A stretch of DNA of 64,000 nucleotides from Calvatia gigantea (Eukaryota; Basidiomycota; Agaricomycetes; Agaricales; Lycoperdaceae): NCBI GenBank assembly GCA_025093985.1, contig JACAAK010000002.1, positions 1,984,001 to 2,048,000 on the forward strand, written 5' to 3'. The position numbers and the translations under genes were made by a program. Below, one piece after another: positions 1 to 11,861 of this stretch; within the stretch, counting starts at the first letter, position 1; every line of letters starts with the position of its first letter. The notes under the pieces are model-generated. The model ran no database searches. It had not been told where the DNA came from and saw nothing but the letters and a program-made list of their open reading frames with translations.

Positions 1-168
1 AAAATCCACGCGAAGACTCACGTCGTCTAAGAAGCTGGAATCCTGGACAGTTCCATAGATAGTCTCTCCCGTCGGAAGCCAGTAAAATACGCGTGTGCCA
101 ATCTTTTCATATTGTTTAGGCTCTGCCCCGCGGAATAATTCGAGGGAACGAACCGGAAAAGCGTTCAT
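1..168 (-). CDS. Truncated 5' end of an unknown protein-coding gene
   Basis: I do not recognise this protein. Reading leftward from an ATG at 166-168, the first frame gives MNAFPVRSLELFRGAEPKQY followed by KIGTRVY. The next codons look more protein-like one frame over (YWLPTGETIYGTVQDSSFLDD) and then run off the window edge. Restoring one T in the TTTT run near 92-96 would join the two parts. A TATATATA box lies about 70 bp upstream of the ATG. Only about 55 residues are visible, so no function is offered. Alternatives are a pseudogene fragment or a sequencing error in the T run. Confidence 0.35.
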   Translation of the reverse strand, partial: MNAFPVRSLELFRGAEPKQYEKIGTRVFYWLPTGETIYGTVQDSSFLDDVSLRVDF

Positions 169-236
169 AGCCCAAATAGTAGGTTGAAAAATGCTTGGTA
201 GGAAGTGTGAGGATACTGTTCTCAAACTCTCGACCC

Positions 237-244
237 TATATATA
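237..244 (-). promoter_or_regulatory. TATA box for the left-edge gene
   Basis: TATATATA sits about 70 bp upstream of the minus-strand ATG at 168, a normal TATA-to-ATG distance for fungal promoters. It supports the partial gene being a real transcription unit. Confidence 0.35.
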
Positions 245-1145
245 CACCCTCGGTACTCAACTAGCCGCTTGTCGTCTCTTTGAAAGGCCTAGGCGGTGAT
301 AGGGCTTTCTTTGAGTCCAGTAGTGATCGACTGGAATATGATCATTTCGCATTAGAGAATGACCTGGTGTCGCTGGCCGACCTGCAATGCAAAGATGCGA
401 GATTGTGGAAGAGAGATGCAACACTGGGCTTGCAGCTGATGGGGTGCAGAAAAGTTCGTGGAGCATGGCTCCATTACTTCATTCCATCGTCGCGGGGTCG
501 GAAAATAAGTGACGGGTTCGAGGAGACGAGGACCGTGTCGAGTTGCAAACCACCTGTGAACCGGTGGCTTCAAGGCACGCTTAATTTGTGCACATACTAC
601 TGCGGGGTGCATGCAAGGTAGTCGCCGCTAATTTCACAAACCATTTTCTCAAGCCACATGCTTGAGACTGACGGGCGCGTGGCGGACACGCAGCCCTAAT
701 AGACCACTTGGTTCTCTGAACCATTAATAAAGCAAGGTGAGAGAATAACTTGCTACAAGCCATTGATCCTCGGAGACGGCCAGCTTGGGGTAATCTGCGG
801 CTTGCGGCATAACGCTTCTTGACAAGGTCTGCGCACACGCAAAAGCAGAGCACTGTGCAATGAGGTGAACCAAATTCATAGATAAACCACGCCACTCTCG
901 GCTCTGCGGAAAGGGTCGCAAGTTTCAGGTATGATAAGATTGCAGAGAGAGAGAGGAAAGGGGGTGGGATAAAGAAAGAGATGATCTTCGCGGCCCTCGA
1001 AAGTACTGTTGTGGTCCTGAATCATGGATGTGGATTGCAACTCTTCTGCTGTGGTTTTGTTGACTGATCTTGTGATAACGTGACTTGCTCAGAATCTCGA
1101 AGCTTGAGTACCGAGTCCCCGTATAACCTTTGGTCCGCCTTTATC
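245..1145. other. Intergenic, no gene recognised
   Basis: Short open frames occur on both strands but overlap each other and match no family I know. The right end should hold the LST8 promoter and 5' leader. Confidence 0.4.
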
Positions 1146-2662
1146 ATGCCTGCTCCCACGCAAAAGACGAATGCTGCTCGTCAAGACATGTCTGTGATAC
1201 TGGTAACCGGATCTTACGATCATGAGATCAGGTTTTGGGAGGCTTGGAGTGGCATATGTTCCCGGACTATTGCTCGTTCAGGCGAATCTGGTGTAAGATT
1301 CTGCCATTCTCCTGGGGCATAATACGCTGACTTATGGATTTCCAGCAAGTAAACCGGCTTGCAATATCGCCAGAGTACTCTTTCCCCTGATAGCTCAGCA
1401 GAGACACGCGCTAATCGTTGCCCCAGTAAACGTCTGCTAGCAGCGGCTATCCACAAGAAGGTCAACATCTATGAGGTAGCAAGTACTGCGAATGAACCCG
1501 TGTGTGCCTTTATTAGCTCGGAGTAGACGAAATTTGACTTATCGCCACTAGCTTGTGACCTTCGAAGGGCACACCATGAACGTCACCGCGGTCTCATTTC
1601 ATAGTGAAGGCAAGTGGCTGGTCACCGGCAGTGAAGACGGGACTATAAGGATCTGGGATCTACGGCACGTTATCATCCCTGTTACAAATGATTTTTCAAT
1701 CACTTTGACCTGACTGCTTTCGATAGAAATTCCTCACTACACCGCACCTATGACAACGGAGCTCCTGGTATGTCCCATTTTCATACAGCAACCAGCGTTT
1801 TACATGGTTTTATGCTCAGTCAATGATGTTGTGATCCATCCAAACCAGGGAGAATTGATATCCTGCGACCAGGTTGGGAGCATTAAGCAATGGGATTTAT
1901 CCGACAATATCTGTTCACATGAATTGGTGAAGTGCTTCCGTCCTGGCTTTTCATTTAATATAAAGCTGATTATCCACGTGAGAACATAGACACCTGCAGC
2001 CGATGTTCCAATTCGCTCGGTAACCCTTGCCTCGGATGGTTCGTGTCTTGTGGCTGGGAACAACAGAGTAAAGACGTCTGAGTATCAATACCCTACGATC
2101 ACGTTGATCTCATATTCGCCTAGGGTCAGTGCTATGTTTGGAGGATCAATGATGAACACACCGGCCTTCCACGATTTCAAGCCGTTACGCGGTTCCAGGC
2201 GCATGCAAAATATTTAACGCGTTGTTTGTTGAGCCCCGATGCGAGGTCAGCGCTCAGGCTTATTAGACGATTTTGTTTTAAAATTCTACTTTGAAGGTTC
2301 CTCGCCACTTGCTCCGCGGATACGACGGTCAAAATATGGGCAATTCACGGTAACTATGAGTTTAGGCTCGAAAAGACACTTGTTGGTCACCAGAGATGGG
2401 TGTGGGATTGCGCATTCAGCGCAGACTCGGCATACCTGGTTACAGGTCCGTGATGAAGTGCTCGCTGGCAAAACTGCTCATGATTCTGTCCAGCATCATC
2501 CGATCATACAGCACGTCTATGGGAGATGTCTTCTGGAGAAACTGTCAGACAATATAATGGTCATCACAAAGGTTGCATTTACTCACTTCCGGATCTCGGT
2601 TTCATCTCATATCGCTTTCTCTAGCGGCCGTCTGTTGCGCCTTGCATGATGGTGCCGGCTGA
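1146..2662 (+). CDS. LST8: LST8, WD40 subunit of TOR complexes 1 and 2
   Basis: LST8 is a seven-bladed WD40 propeller that binds the TOR kinase domain in TORC1 and TORC2. Eleven exons (1146-1292, 1346-1374, 1427-1499, 1552-1664, 1727-1767, 1820-1926, 1990-2067, 2124-2245, 2297-2445, 2494-2571, 2625-2662) sum to 975 nt, or 324 residues, the usual LST8 length. Family signatures are plain: [17 protein letters not shown] at the start, [12 protein letters not shown] in the middle, [20 protein letters not shown] near the end, and a stop shortly after the conserved C-terminal VC-AL stretch. The intron at 1665-1726 must use a GC donor (GCACGT); any GT donor nearby breaks the conserved [23 protein letters not shown] reading. 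Start: the ATG at 1146 adds about 14 residues before [11 protein letters not shown]; the second Met is also possible. Confidence 0.95.
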
Positions 2663-4466
2663 GTGGAGTGTGAACTGTGTTCCCTTGCTGTACATCCTTA
2701 CTCCCTCGTAGTTGTCTGAATCCTGATACTCACAGGGTGCCACCTCTTTTGTCGCTTCTTTGTCAATCCAACCGAGATCTGGTGGTGTAGTTCTGATTAT
2801 AATCGCGATCTCGCCGCAGATTTCCAAATCTCACAGTGCTCGACCACCCTACCAAGCCGGCAGCTGGCTCGGAGAGCATCAGGGTTCTTAACATCTTGCC
2901 CCCACTATTAATTATAAAACAACCTATGAAAACACACAAGCAGGCGTGTGCATCACGTTGCCCGGGACCAGCTCACGAAGTGTTGATCCCTAACTCACAC
3001 GTCCAAGCACGCGGACTTTGAAATGGAATATTGAAGATTTGAAATGTGGTCTCGATGCCGAGTCGGACAGGGAGCTTCCAAGGCCAATGTGAGCTTTAGT
3101 TGCTAGAGAAGAATGAAAGACCTAGTTCCAACATGAAACTTCAAAGAAGATCGAGGATCAGCGAGATGAAGCCATGAACATGAGAAAACAGTCTTACGTC
3201 GACGACATGACCGTAACCTGTGACACCTGTATTGCTTGCGACCCCATTACGTCGCCCTACAATTCATTGCTAAGTGATAGTTGTATGGATGAATATATCA
3301 GTACACGTATTCAGAGGGCTCACATCTCTGTGATTTGATGTATGTAGATTCGAAAGCGAGGCGTCCCGGGCCGAACCGGTGTGCAATGAAAAAGGGCACA
3401 TTTCAGGAGCCAAATCATATATCTACCAAAGCTGTCATCTCGCTTACCGGCATCCCCCTCGCACATGGTGAACATAACACAGGGTGAAATGATTCCCAAA
3501 AAAGACTTAAGGTCTTATTCTACAATCCCTCTAGGCGTCATCTCAACTTAATTCTTCAACACTTACGAAGGAGGCGTTGGATGATTCCTGGTGAGTTTCT
3601 CTAGAGGTAAGTGAGCGAGCGAATGATAAGCAAACATTGATAGGGAGCTATGTAATTAAGATATCCCATTTTTAAGCAGAAAGAAGCATCCGGTCTGAAT
3701 GTCATACATAAGGGAGAGCCACCATCAACGATTCACAAGCATATCCTTGAAACGTCAAGATTGTGCCACGTGCGTTCAATACTGAGATCTGAGGTCTGGA
3801 CCGTCATTGCCAAACCGCGTAAGACGTCAAAAGGTGCTAATGATTGAGTCGCGAATCTGCATCGACTCGGGATCGGGGTCACAGCTCTGTGAGCCAAGGC
3901 CCGGCCCAAGGGAGAGGTGGTGTGGTCGTGGAACGGTGGTGTCGTACCAGGTTCCTTATCTATGTCAGTATGGAACAGGAGACCGCCGTCGGGATTGCGG
4001 CGGTGTGGCGCCGACGGACCTGTCGTAATAGGACAAGGTTCTACAAGGTTCTGCGATTTATCTTCTGCGAAGTATTAGGTATAAAGTATTCGATCTCGGG
4101 CGGAAGGTATGGAAGGGCAGGAACCTGAAGCTTGAAGGATTTGCTAGGATTTGCTACACACACAAGTAGAGCAACATCAACGAGGCGGGAGAAATGAGTG
4201 ATGACTATCGGCCGAGGTTGAAACGTTGAAGGAGATTGGTCACCGGGCCCAATAGATAAGTACGGGTCATGTGGTCGGCTCAGGTCGGGTTGTTGGATCT
4301 TGCATTCTTTTGGATCATTTTGGATTCCGGAATATATTACATACTTGTTGGCTCCCTTCAACTTGCTCCCGCTTCCATCTCGTAACTTGGACAAATTTTT
4401 CTGTTGTCCTCACTTCCCTCAAGGACACATCATTCCCGTTGCTCGTCTTGCACTTTGCAGTAGCCC
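2663..4466. other. Intergenic between LST8 and GLT1
   Basis: About 1.8 kb with only short overlapping open frames on both strands and no recognisable family. It should contain the LST8 terminator and the GLT1 promoter. The 150 bp before 4467 are pyrimidine-rich, as is common in fungal promoters. Confidence 0.4.
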
Positions 4467-7400
4467 ATGGCTAGTGCCTCTCTTCACGACCTCGCTATTG
4501 CTACCTCTGATTTGCCGCTTGTATCCTGAAACCACTTTCTCCGAAAACATCGATGGGTTTTACGCTGTAAAGCGCGATGAAAATTCCTGGGCCGCTACAC
4601 TCCCAGCCAACCAAGGCCTCTACAACAATGAAAATGAAAAGGACTCCTGTGGTGTTGGTTTCATCTGCCACATCAAGGGGGAACGAAACCACAAGATTGT
4701 ATCTGATGCCCGTCAACTTCTTTGTGCTATGACGCACAGAGGCGCAACTGGAGCCGATAGTCGTGATGGGGATGGTGCAGGTGTCATGACTGGTATACCC
4801 CATGAATTTTTCAAACGAGAAGTAGAGATGGATATTGGTTGTGTCCTCCCAGAACTTGGTGAATATGGCGTTGGAAATATTTTTTTCAAGAAAAACGATC
4901 CCGTCCAGCTTCAGAACCAACAAGGAATTTTCACCAAGATTGCCAAGGATCTTGGCCTTCGCGTGCTGGGTTGGCGAGAGGTCCCTGCCGATGGTACCAT
5001 CCTTGGTCCTGCCGCCAGCAGCAGGGAACCTGTTATGCTCCAACCCTTTATTGTCCTTCGCAGCCATTTTGGCGACGGAAATACTTGTCAAAACGGTACC
5101 TTCGATGCCCGCCACTTCGAACGTCAGCTCTATGTTCTCCGTAAGCAGGCCACCCATCGCATGTTCGTATATCCTTCGTTCTTCTCGCATTTACCGTGCT
5201 GGGTTAATTCGTTCGTGACAGTGGGCTTTCTAAGGGCTTTTATATTTGTTCGCTGGCTTCGAAAAACATTGTCTACAAGGGTCAACTCTCTCCCGTTCAA
5301 GTGTACAATTACTACCATGATTTGAACCATGTTCTATACCGATCACACTTTGCACTGGTGCACTCCCGTTTCTCCACCAACACATTCCCCAGCTGGGACC
5401 GCGCTCAGCCTATGAGATGGGCCGCTCATAATGGTATGCCTCCAGTGGTAATCTGCAATTCGGGTTAACTAATTTCGTGCTCAGGTGAGATTAACACCGT
5501 ACGCGGCAATAAGAACTGGATGCGTGCCCGGGAAGGTGTTCTATCATCGCAACATTTCGGTGACCAACTTGATCTCCTCTATCCCATCATTGAAACCGGC
5601 GGCTCTGATTCGGCTGCATTCGACAACGTGTTAGAACTTCTCGTTGTGAATGGTGTTGTCACTTTGCCCGAGGCCGTGATGATGATGATTCCTGAAGCCT
5701 GGCAAGGCAACGAGCAAATGGAACCCGAAAAAAAAGCATTTTACAACTGGGCTGCCTGCCTCCAGGAACCCTGGGACGGACCCGCACTTTTCACCTTCAG
5801 TGACGGTCGTTATTGTGGTGCTAACCTCGATCGAAATGGCCTCCGTCCGTGTCGCTTCATTATCACAAATGAAGACATCATGGTTTGCGCATCCGAAGTT
5901 GGAGCCCTTTATATTTCGCCAGAAAAGGTGGTGCAGAAGGGTCGTCTCAAACCTGGTCGTATGCTCCTCGTGGATACCTTCGAGGGCCGTGTTGTTGATG
6001 ATAAGGAGCTCAAGCGTAACACTGCCTCAAAGCGGAACTTTGCTTCCTGGGTTGAGTCTCATCTTTTGCATGTGCCGAACGTTATAAAACGTGTCAAGCG
6101 CAGCAACGTGCAGCTCGAACCCACCCTTGATGATTACACCATTAGCACGGACCCCAAACTACTGGCATTTGGTTTCACATTGGAGCAGCTTCACCTTCTT
6201 ATGCTGCCTATGGTCACTGATGGCAAAGAGGCCCTCGGATCTATGGGCAACGATGCTCCACTTGCATGCATGGCTACCCAACCTCGCCTCATCTACGATT
6301 ATTTCCGCCAGCTCTTCGCTCAAGTTACCAACCCTCCCATTGATCCTATTCGTGAAAGTATTGTGATGTCCCTCGAGGCCTACGTTGGCCCAGAGGGTAA
6401 CCTTCTTGACATGAAGGCTGAGCAATGTCACCGCATTCTTCTCCCTTCCCCCATCATTTCCATCGAAGAGATGAATGCCATGAAGAACCTGAGGTCTGCA
6501 TATATGACATGGCCTTCCCGTACCATCGATATCACCTTCCCTAAGGCGGAGGGTCTTCCTGGCTATCAGCTCGCTTTGGAACGCGTTTGTAGCGAGGCTA
6601 CTCAGGCGATCGAAGATGGTGTTAAGGTGATCGTCCTCAGTGATCGTGCCACTGGACTTGACCGTGTTCCACTGTCTGCTTTGGTAGCCTGCGGTGGGGT
6701 TCATCACCACCTTACATCCCAGAAAAAACGTGCTAAGGTTGCTCTGATGGTTGAGACTGCCGAGGCTCGTGAGGTCCACCATCTCTGCGTCCTGGTAGGT
6801 TATGGTGCTGATGCCATCTGTCCGTGGTTGGTCATGGAGACCATCCATAAGCTTGTTCGTGAGGGACTGTAAGTGTTAATATTTGCTTTAACTCATCTTT
6901 ATCATTGTTAATGGGAATGCAGTGTGAAATCGGATTTATCAGCTCAGAGCCTTTTGAATAACTACCGCAAGTCAGTCGATAATGGCATCCTCAAAGTCAT
7001 GTCTAAGATGGGTATCTCTACTTTGCAATCATACAAGGGAGCGCAGATCTTTGAGATTTTGGGCCTACATAGCGAGGTGGTTGACAAGTGCTTTATCGGG
7101 TCCGCTAGTCGCATTCAAGGTGCTACCTTTGACCTACTCGCCATGGACGCTTTCGAGCTTCACGAACGAGGATGGCCAAGCAGGGAGACCATCCTCCCTC
7201 CTGGCATGCCAGAGTCTGGTGAATACCACTGGCGGAATGGTGGGGAAGCCCACATCAATGACCCTTCTGGTATCGCCAATCTTCAGGACGCTGTCCGTGA
7301 AAGGAATCGGGCGGCTTTTGATTCATATTCTCGCAACGCTAACGAGCAAACCAAGCAAATTCATCTCCGCGGTTTACTGGAGTTCCGTTATGAAAATACT

Positions 7401-10400
7401 ACTCCTATTCCTATTGAACAAGTTGAGCCTTGGAATGAAATCGTCCGTCGCTTCGTGACTGGCGCCATGTCCTATGGTTCTATCTCCATGGAAGCTCACT
7501 CAACTCTTGCTATCGCAATGAACCGGCTTGGTGGCAAATCTAATACTGGCGAGGGCGGTGAAGACGCTGAGCGTTCTCAAGTCCTTTCCAACGGTGACAC
7601 CATGCGTTCTGCTATCAAACAAATTGCATCTGGTCGTTTTGGCGTCACTGCTAACTACCTCGCCGATGCAGACGAGCTGCAGATCAAGATGGCACAGGGC
7701 GCTAAGCCTGGCGAGGGTGGTGAACTTCCTGGCCACAAAGTCTCCGTTTCCATCGCCCGCACTCGCCACTCCACTGCCGGTGTTGGTCTCATTTCTCCTC
7801 CTCCTCACCATGACATCTATTCTATCGAGGACCTCAAGCAGCTGATTTATGACTTGAAGTGCTCAAACCCTCGCTCGCGTGTCTCGGTTAAGCTTGTTTC
7901 CGAAGTGGGAGTTGGGATTGTCGCTAGTGGCGTCGCAAAGGCGAAGGCCGATCATATACTCATCTCTGCTCATGATGGTGGAACTGGTGCCTCTCGGTGG
8001 ACGGGTATCAAATATGCTGGTCTTCCTTGGGAGCTTGGACTTGCTGAAACCCATCAGACCCTTGTGCTCAATGACCTGCGAGGACGTGTTACCGTTCAGA
8101 CAGATGGTCAGATTAGGACCGGGCGGGACATTGCTATTGCTTGCTTGCTTGGTGCTGAAGAGTGGGGTTTTGCAACGACACCATTGATTGCGATGGGGTG
8201 TATCATGATGAGGAAATGCCACCGTGAGTTCAACCGATTATTATAGCAATTCTAGGCATCTGACATCCCTTCTCAGTCAACACTTGTCCTGTCGGTATTG
8301 CTACTCAAGATCCCCAACTGCGCGCCAAGTTCGCTGGCCAACCTGAGCAAGTCATTAACTTCTTCTACTACTTGGCTGAAGAGCTACGTGGCATCATGGC
8401 CAAGCTCGGTTTCCGCACAATCAACGAGATGGTCGGGAGGGCTGATATGCTCAAGGTGAATGAGCAATTGCGCACCCCCAAGACTACGCACCTCGACCTC
8501 TCCGCTGTCCTCAAGCCCGCATGGCAAATGCGTCCCGGAGCTGCTACTTATCGTATCCGCCAGCAAGACCACAAGCTTTACGTCCGTCTCGACAACAAGT
8601 TCATCGACGACGCTGAGCCTGCCCTTGCGAAGGGTTTACCTGTCCATATCGAATGTGACGTGACTAACACCGACCGCGCCCTCGGAACATCACTCTCCTA
8701 CCGGGTCTCCAAACTCTACGGCGAGGAAGGTCTTCCCAAAGATACCATCCACATCCGCATGAGGGGTTCAGCTGGACAATCCTGTGGTGCCTTCCTTGCT
8801 TCGGGCATTACAATTGAGTTGGAGGGCGATGCGAATGATTACGTTGGGAAGGGCTTGTCTGGAGGAAGGCTTATCGTATACCCGCCAAAACAGTCAACGT
8901 TTAAGGCTGAGGAGAATATCATCATCGGGAACGTCTGCTTGTACGGTGCCACTTCGGGGGAAGCTTTCATTCGCGGCGTCGCCGCAGAGCGTTTTGCTGT
9001 TCGTAATTCCGGTGCCAATTCCGTTGTCGAGGGTTGCGGTGACCATGGTTGTGAATACATGACGGGTGGTCGTGTCGTTGTTCTAGGCTCTACGGGACGC
9101 AATTTTGCCGCTGGTATGAGCGGAGGCATCGCTTATGTTCTCGACATGGCCCACACCTTCGCTTCTAAGGTGAACATGGAAATGGTCGAGCTTGGAAAGG
9201 TTACAGATCCCCGCGAAATTGCTGCGCTCCGCAGCCTCATCGAAGACCATCGTCATTATACTGGATCTGAAATCGCTGATCGTGTCCTCCATGACTTCCA
9301 CCATCTCCTTCCCCTCTTTGTTCGTGTCATGCCTATGGATTATAAGCGAGTCTTGGAGGAGCAAGCTATCCGCGAAAAAGAAGAAAAAATGCGCCAAAGT
9401 GTTATTGATCTTGTTCCCTCGCGGACGGCTAGCCAGGTTGATTTGGCGTCGGAGACCCTCGAAGAAATCCTCTTGCCCAAGATACTGACTCCCACTCTTG
9501 CAGTTCAGACTCCTAAACCTCGCCATGAACCTTCCGTAGTTGACGTTGAAGACTCCCTTGTCGATGAATCTACTAGCAAAAGACGCCTCGACAAGCTCGA
9601 TAAGACTCGCGGCTTCATGAAATACAAACGCCTCGGAGAAGATTACCGCCCTCCTCGTAAACGCGTCAAGGACTGGAAGGAAATTTCTGGTCGTTTGACC
9701 GAGAGTGAGCTCAAGTATCAATCCGCTCGGTGTATGGATTGTGGTGTCCCATTCTGCCAGTCTGACACTGGTTGCCCCATTTCCAATATCATTCCGAAGT
9801 GGAACGATCTCGTGTTCAAAGGCCAATGGCAAGAAGCGCTCAATCGTCTGTTGTTGACCAACAACTTCCCAGAGTTCACCGGTCGCGTTTGTCCTGCTCC
9901 CTGCGAGGGTGCTTGTGTACTTGGAATTAATGAGCAGCCTGTGGGCATCAAGAGTATTGAGTGTGCTATCATTGACAAGGTTCGTGCCTTCCGTGATTTA
10001 CGCGATTTTTGATACATTGCTTGCAATTACAGGGCTTTGAGATGGGTTGGATGGCGCCCCGGCCACCTACGTTCCGAACCAACAAAAGTGTTGCTGTCAT
10101 TGGCTCCGGCCCAGCGGGCCTTGCGTGCGCGGACCAGCTGAACAAAGCCGGCCACTTCGTCACCGTTTATGATCGCAATGACCGTATGGGTGGTCTCCTT
10201 ATGTATGGAATTCCCAAGTGCGTGTTATTTGATTACTCCCCCCGCCTTTACTGACATTTCTTGACTAACAGCATGAAGCTCGACAAGGACATTGTGCAGA
10301 GACGCATTGATCTCATGGCCTCTGAGGGAATTGTAAGCAAAACTAACTCTCTCCTTGCTCTTTTCCTCCCACTAAGACACGTCCCTCAGACATTCATCCC

Positions 10401-11678
10401 TAATACTCACGTCGGCGTTGATGTAGATGTTAATGAGCTCTGCGACGAGTACGATGCTGTGGTCATTTGCACTGGCTCCACTTGGCCTCGCGACTTGAAG
10501 ATTCCTAATCGCAGTGCTAATGGTGTCCACTTCGCGATGGAATATCTTCAGGTACGTGCGCTTCAATACCGACGACGCGAATTCTGCCTGAGGTTTTCTG
10601 CAGTTAAACACCAAATCCTTGTTGGATTCTGAACTCCAAGACAACACATATATTAACGCGAAGGGCAAGGATGTTATCGTTATTGGCGGTGGCGACACTG
10701 GTAATGACTGTATCGGCACTGCTATGCGTCACGGTGCGAAGTCCGTCGTTAACTTTGAGTTGCTTCCCAAGCCGCCCGCATCTCGTGGTAGGGATAATCC
10801 CTGGCCACAATGGCCTCGGTAAGCTTTGACCTCCATGCTGATGCCCACCATCTGCTAATCCTCCTGTCAAAGTATCTTCCGTACTGATTACGGTCACATT
10901 GAGGTCGCTGCTCACTTTGGCAACGGTCGGTTTGCTTTCTTTTCTCAGGAAACTCCATGTGTTAACTCCAGAGCCAGACCCTCGTGAATACTGCATCTCC
11001 ACCAGGGACTTTGCTGTTGACGAGGACAACAACCTCGCTGGTCTGAACACTGGTATGTTGGCCAAGATGTTTATACTCTAACCACATCCTGATATCGTGT
11101 TGCCCAGTTCGCGTTGAGTGGACCAAAGATAGCGGAGGCCGCTGGAAGATGGAAGAGGTTCCGGGATCCGAGAAGTTTTTCCCTGCCCAACTCGTCTTCC
11201 TTGCCCTCGGTTTCCTGGGCCCTGAGGCTAGCATTGTTAAGCAGCTTGGTCTAAAACAGGATGCGCGTTCCAATATTCAGACACCTCCCAAAGTATGGGT
11301 ATATTCCAACCCTCATTTCTTGAGATTAATGTTCCCTCTTCTGCAGAAATATCACACCAACGTTGACGGCGTCTTTGCTGCTGGTGACTGCAGGCGTGGC
11401 CAGTCTCTGATCGTCTGGGGTATCAAGTATGTCCCTCTGTCCGTTTGATCGTCAAACATTTTGTGCTTAGCTGTTGTAGCGAGGGTCGTGGTGCTGCTGC
11501 TGAAGTAGATGCTTACTTATGCGGCTCAACGAGGTTGCCTTTCGCGGGAGGTATCAAAACCAGGGTGAGCACATCCAATTATGCTGCCTTGAGAGATGCT
11601 TGACTCATTTGTCAGACGCTAATTCCCCCCCCGAGCAAATTAAGTCAGGGCACTCACCCCGCTGAAGCGGAAGCTTAG
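4467..11678 (+). CDS. GLT1: NADH-dependent glutamate synthase (GOGAT)
   Basis: This enzyme makes glutamate from glutamine and 2-oxoglutarate with NADH, the GOGAT arm of ammonium assimilation. It is a fused alpha-beta enzyme. My sixteen-exon model gives 6,399 nt and 2,132 residues, the normal size for fungal GLT1. The ATG at 4467 is joined across an intron at 4521-4572. A short propeptide ends at KDSCGVGF, where Cys44 would be the catalytic N-terminal nucleophile after processing. The central FMN/synthase part holds [12 protein letters not shown] and [11 protein letters not shown]. The 3Fe-4S cysteines lie in [17 protein letters not shown], rebuilt across the intron at 8224-8276. The beta part has CMDCGVPFC and CPAPCEGAC (4Fe-4S), [15 protein letters not shown] (FAD) and [13 protein letters not shown] (NADH). 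It ends [12 protein letters not shown]. All introns modelled here are GT-AG and no lesion was seen. Confidence 0.97.
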
Positions 11679-11861
11679 AACAGCGAAATCTACCTTAAGA
11701 GTATCTTTTTTCACGATAGCTTATGTGCTCTCACGTTTTGTATCACTACATCTTCGTGCTATGACTTAGTAATGAAATTCACGTTATTGGTCTCTATGCC
11801 ACCCTTGGAGAATGCATTAACACTGCATGTATTAAAAGTTAAGCAAATAAATATTGATTCT

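Noticed and set aside
1660..1820. Two apparent frameshifts in LST8
   Set aside because: An initial mis-framing; using the GC donor at 1665 and the frame [18 protein letters not shown] leaves the gene intact with 325 codons.
4300..4572. Longer GLT1 N-terminus starting at 4300
   Set aside because: The upstream translation is hydrophobic and unlike any GOGAT; the ATG at 4467 plus an intron at 4521-4572 gives a normal short propeptide ending before the catalytic Cys.
11430..11620. Apparent frame changes and stops near the GLT1 3' end
   Set aside because: Fully explained by GT-AG introns at 11427-11479 and 11565-11615; the C-terminus reads cleanly to the stop at 11678.
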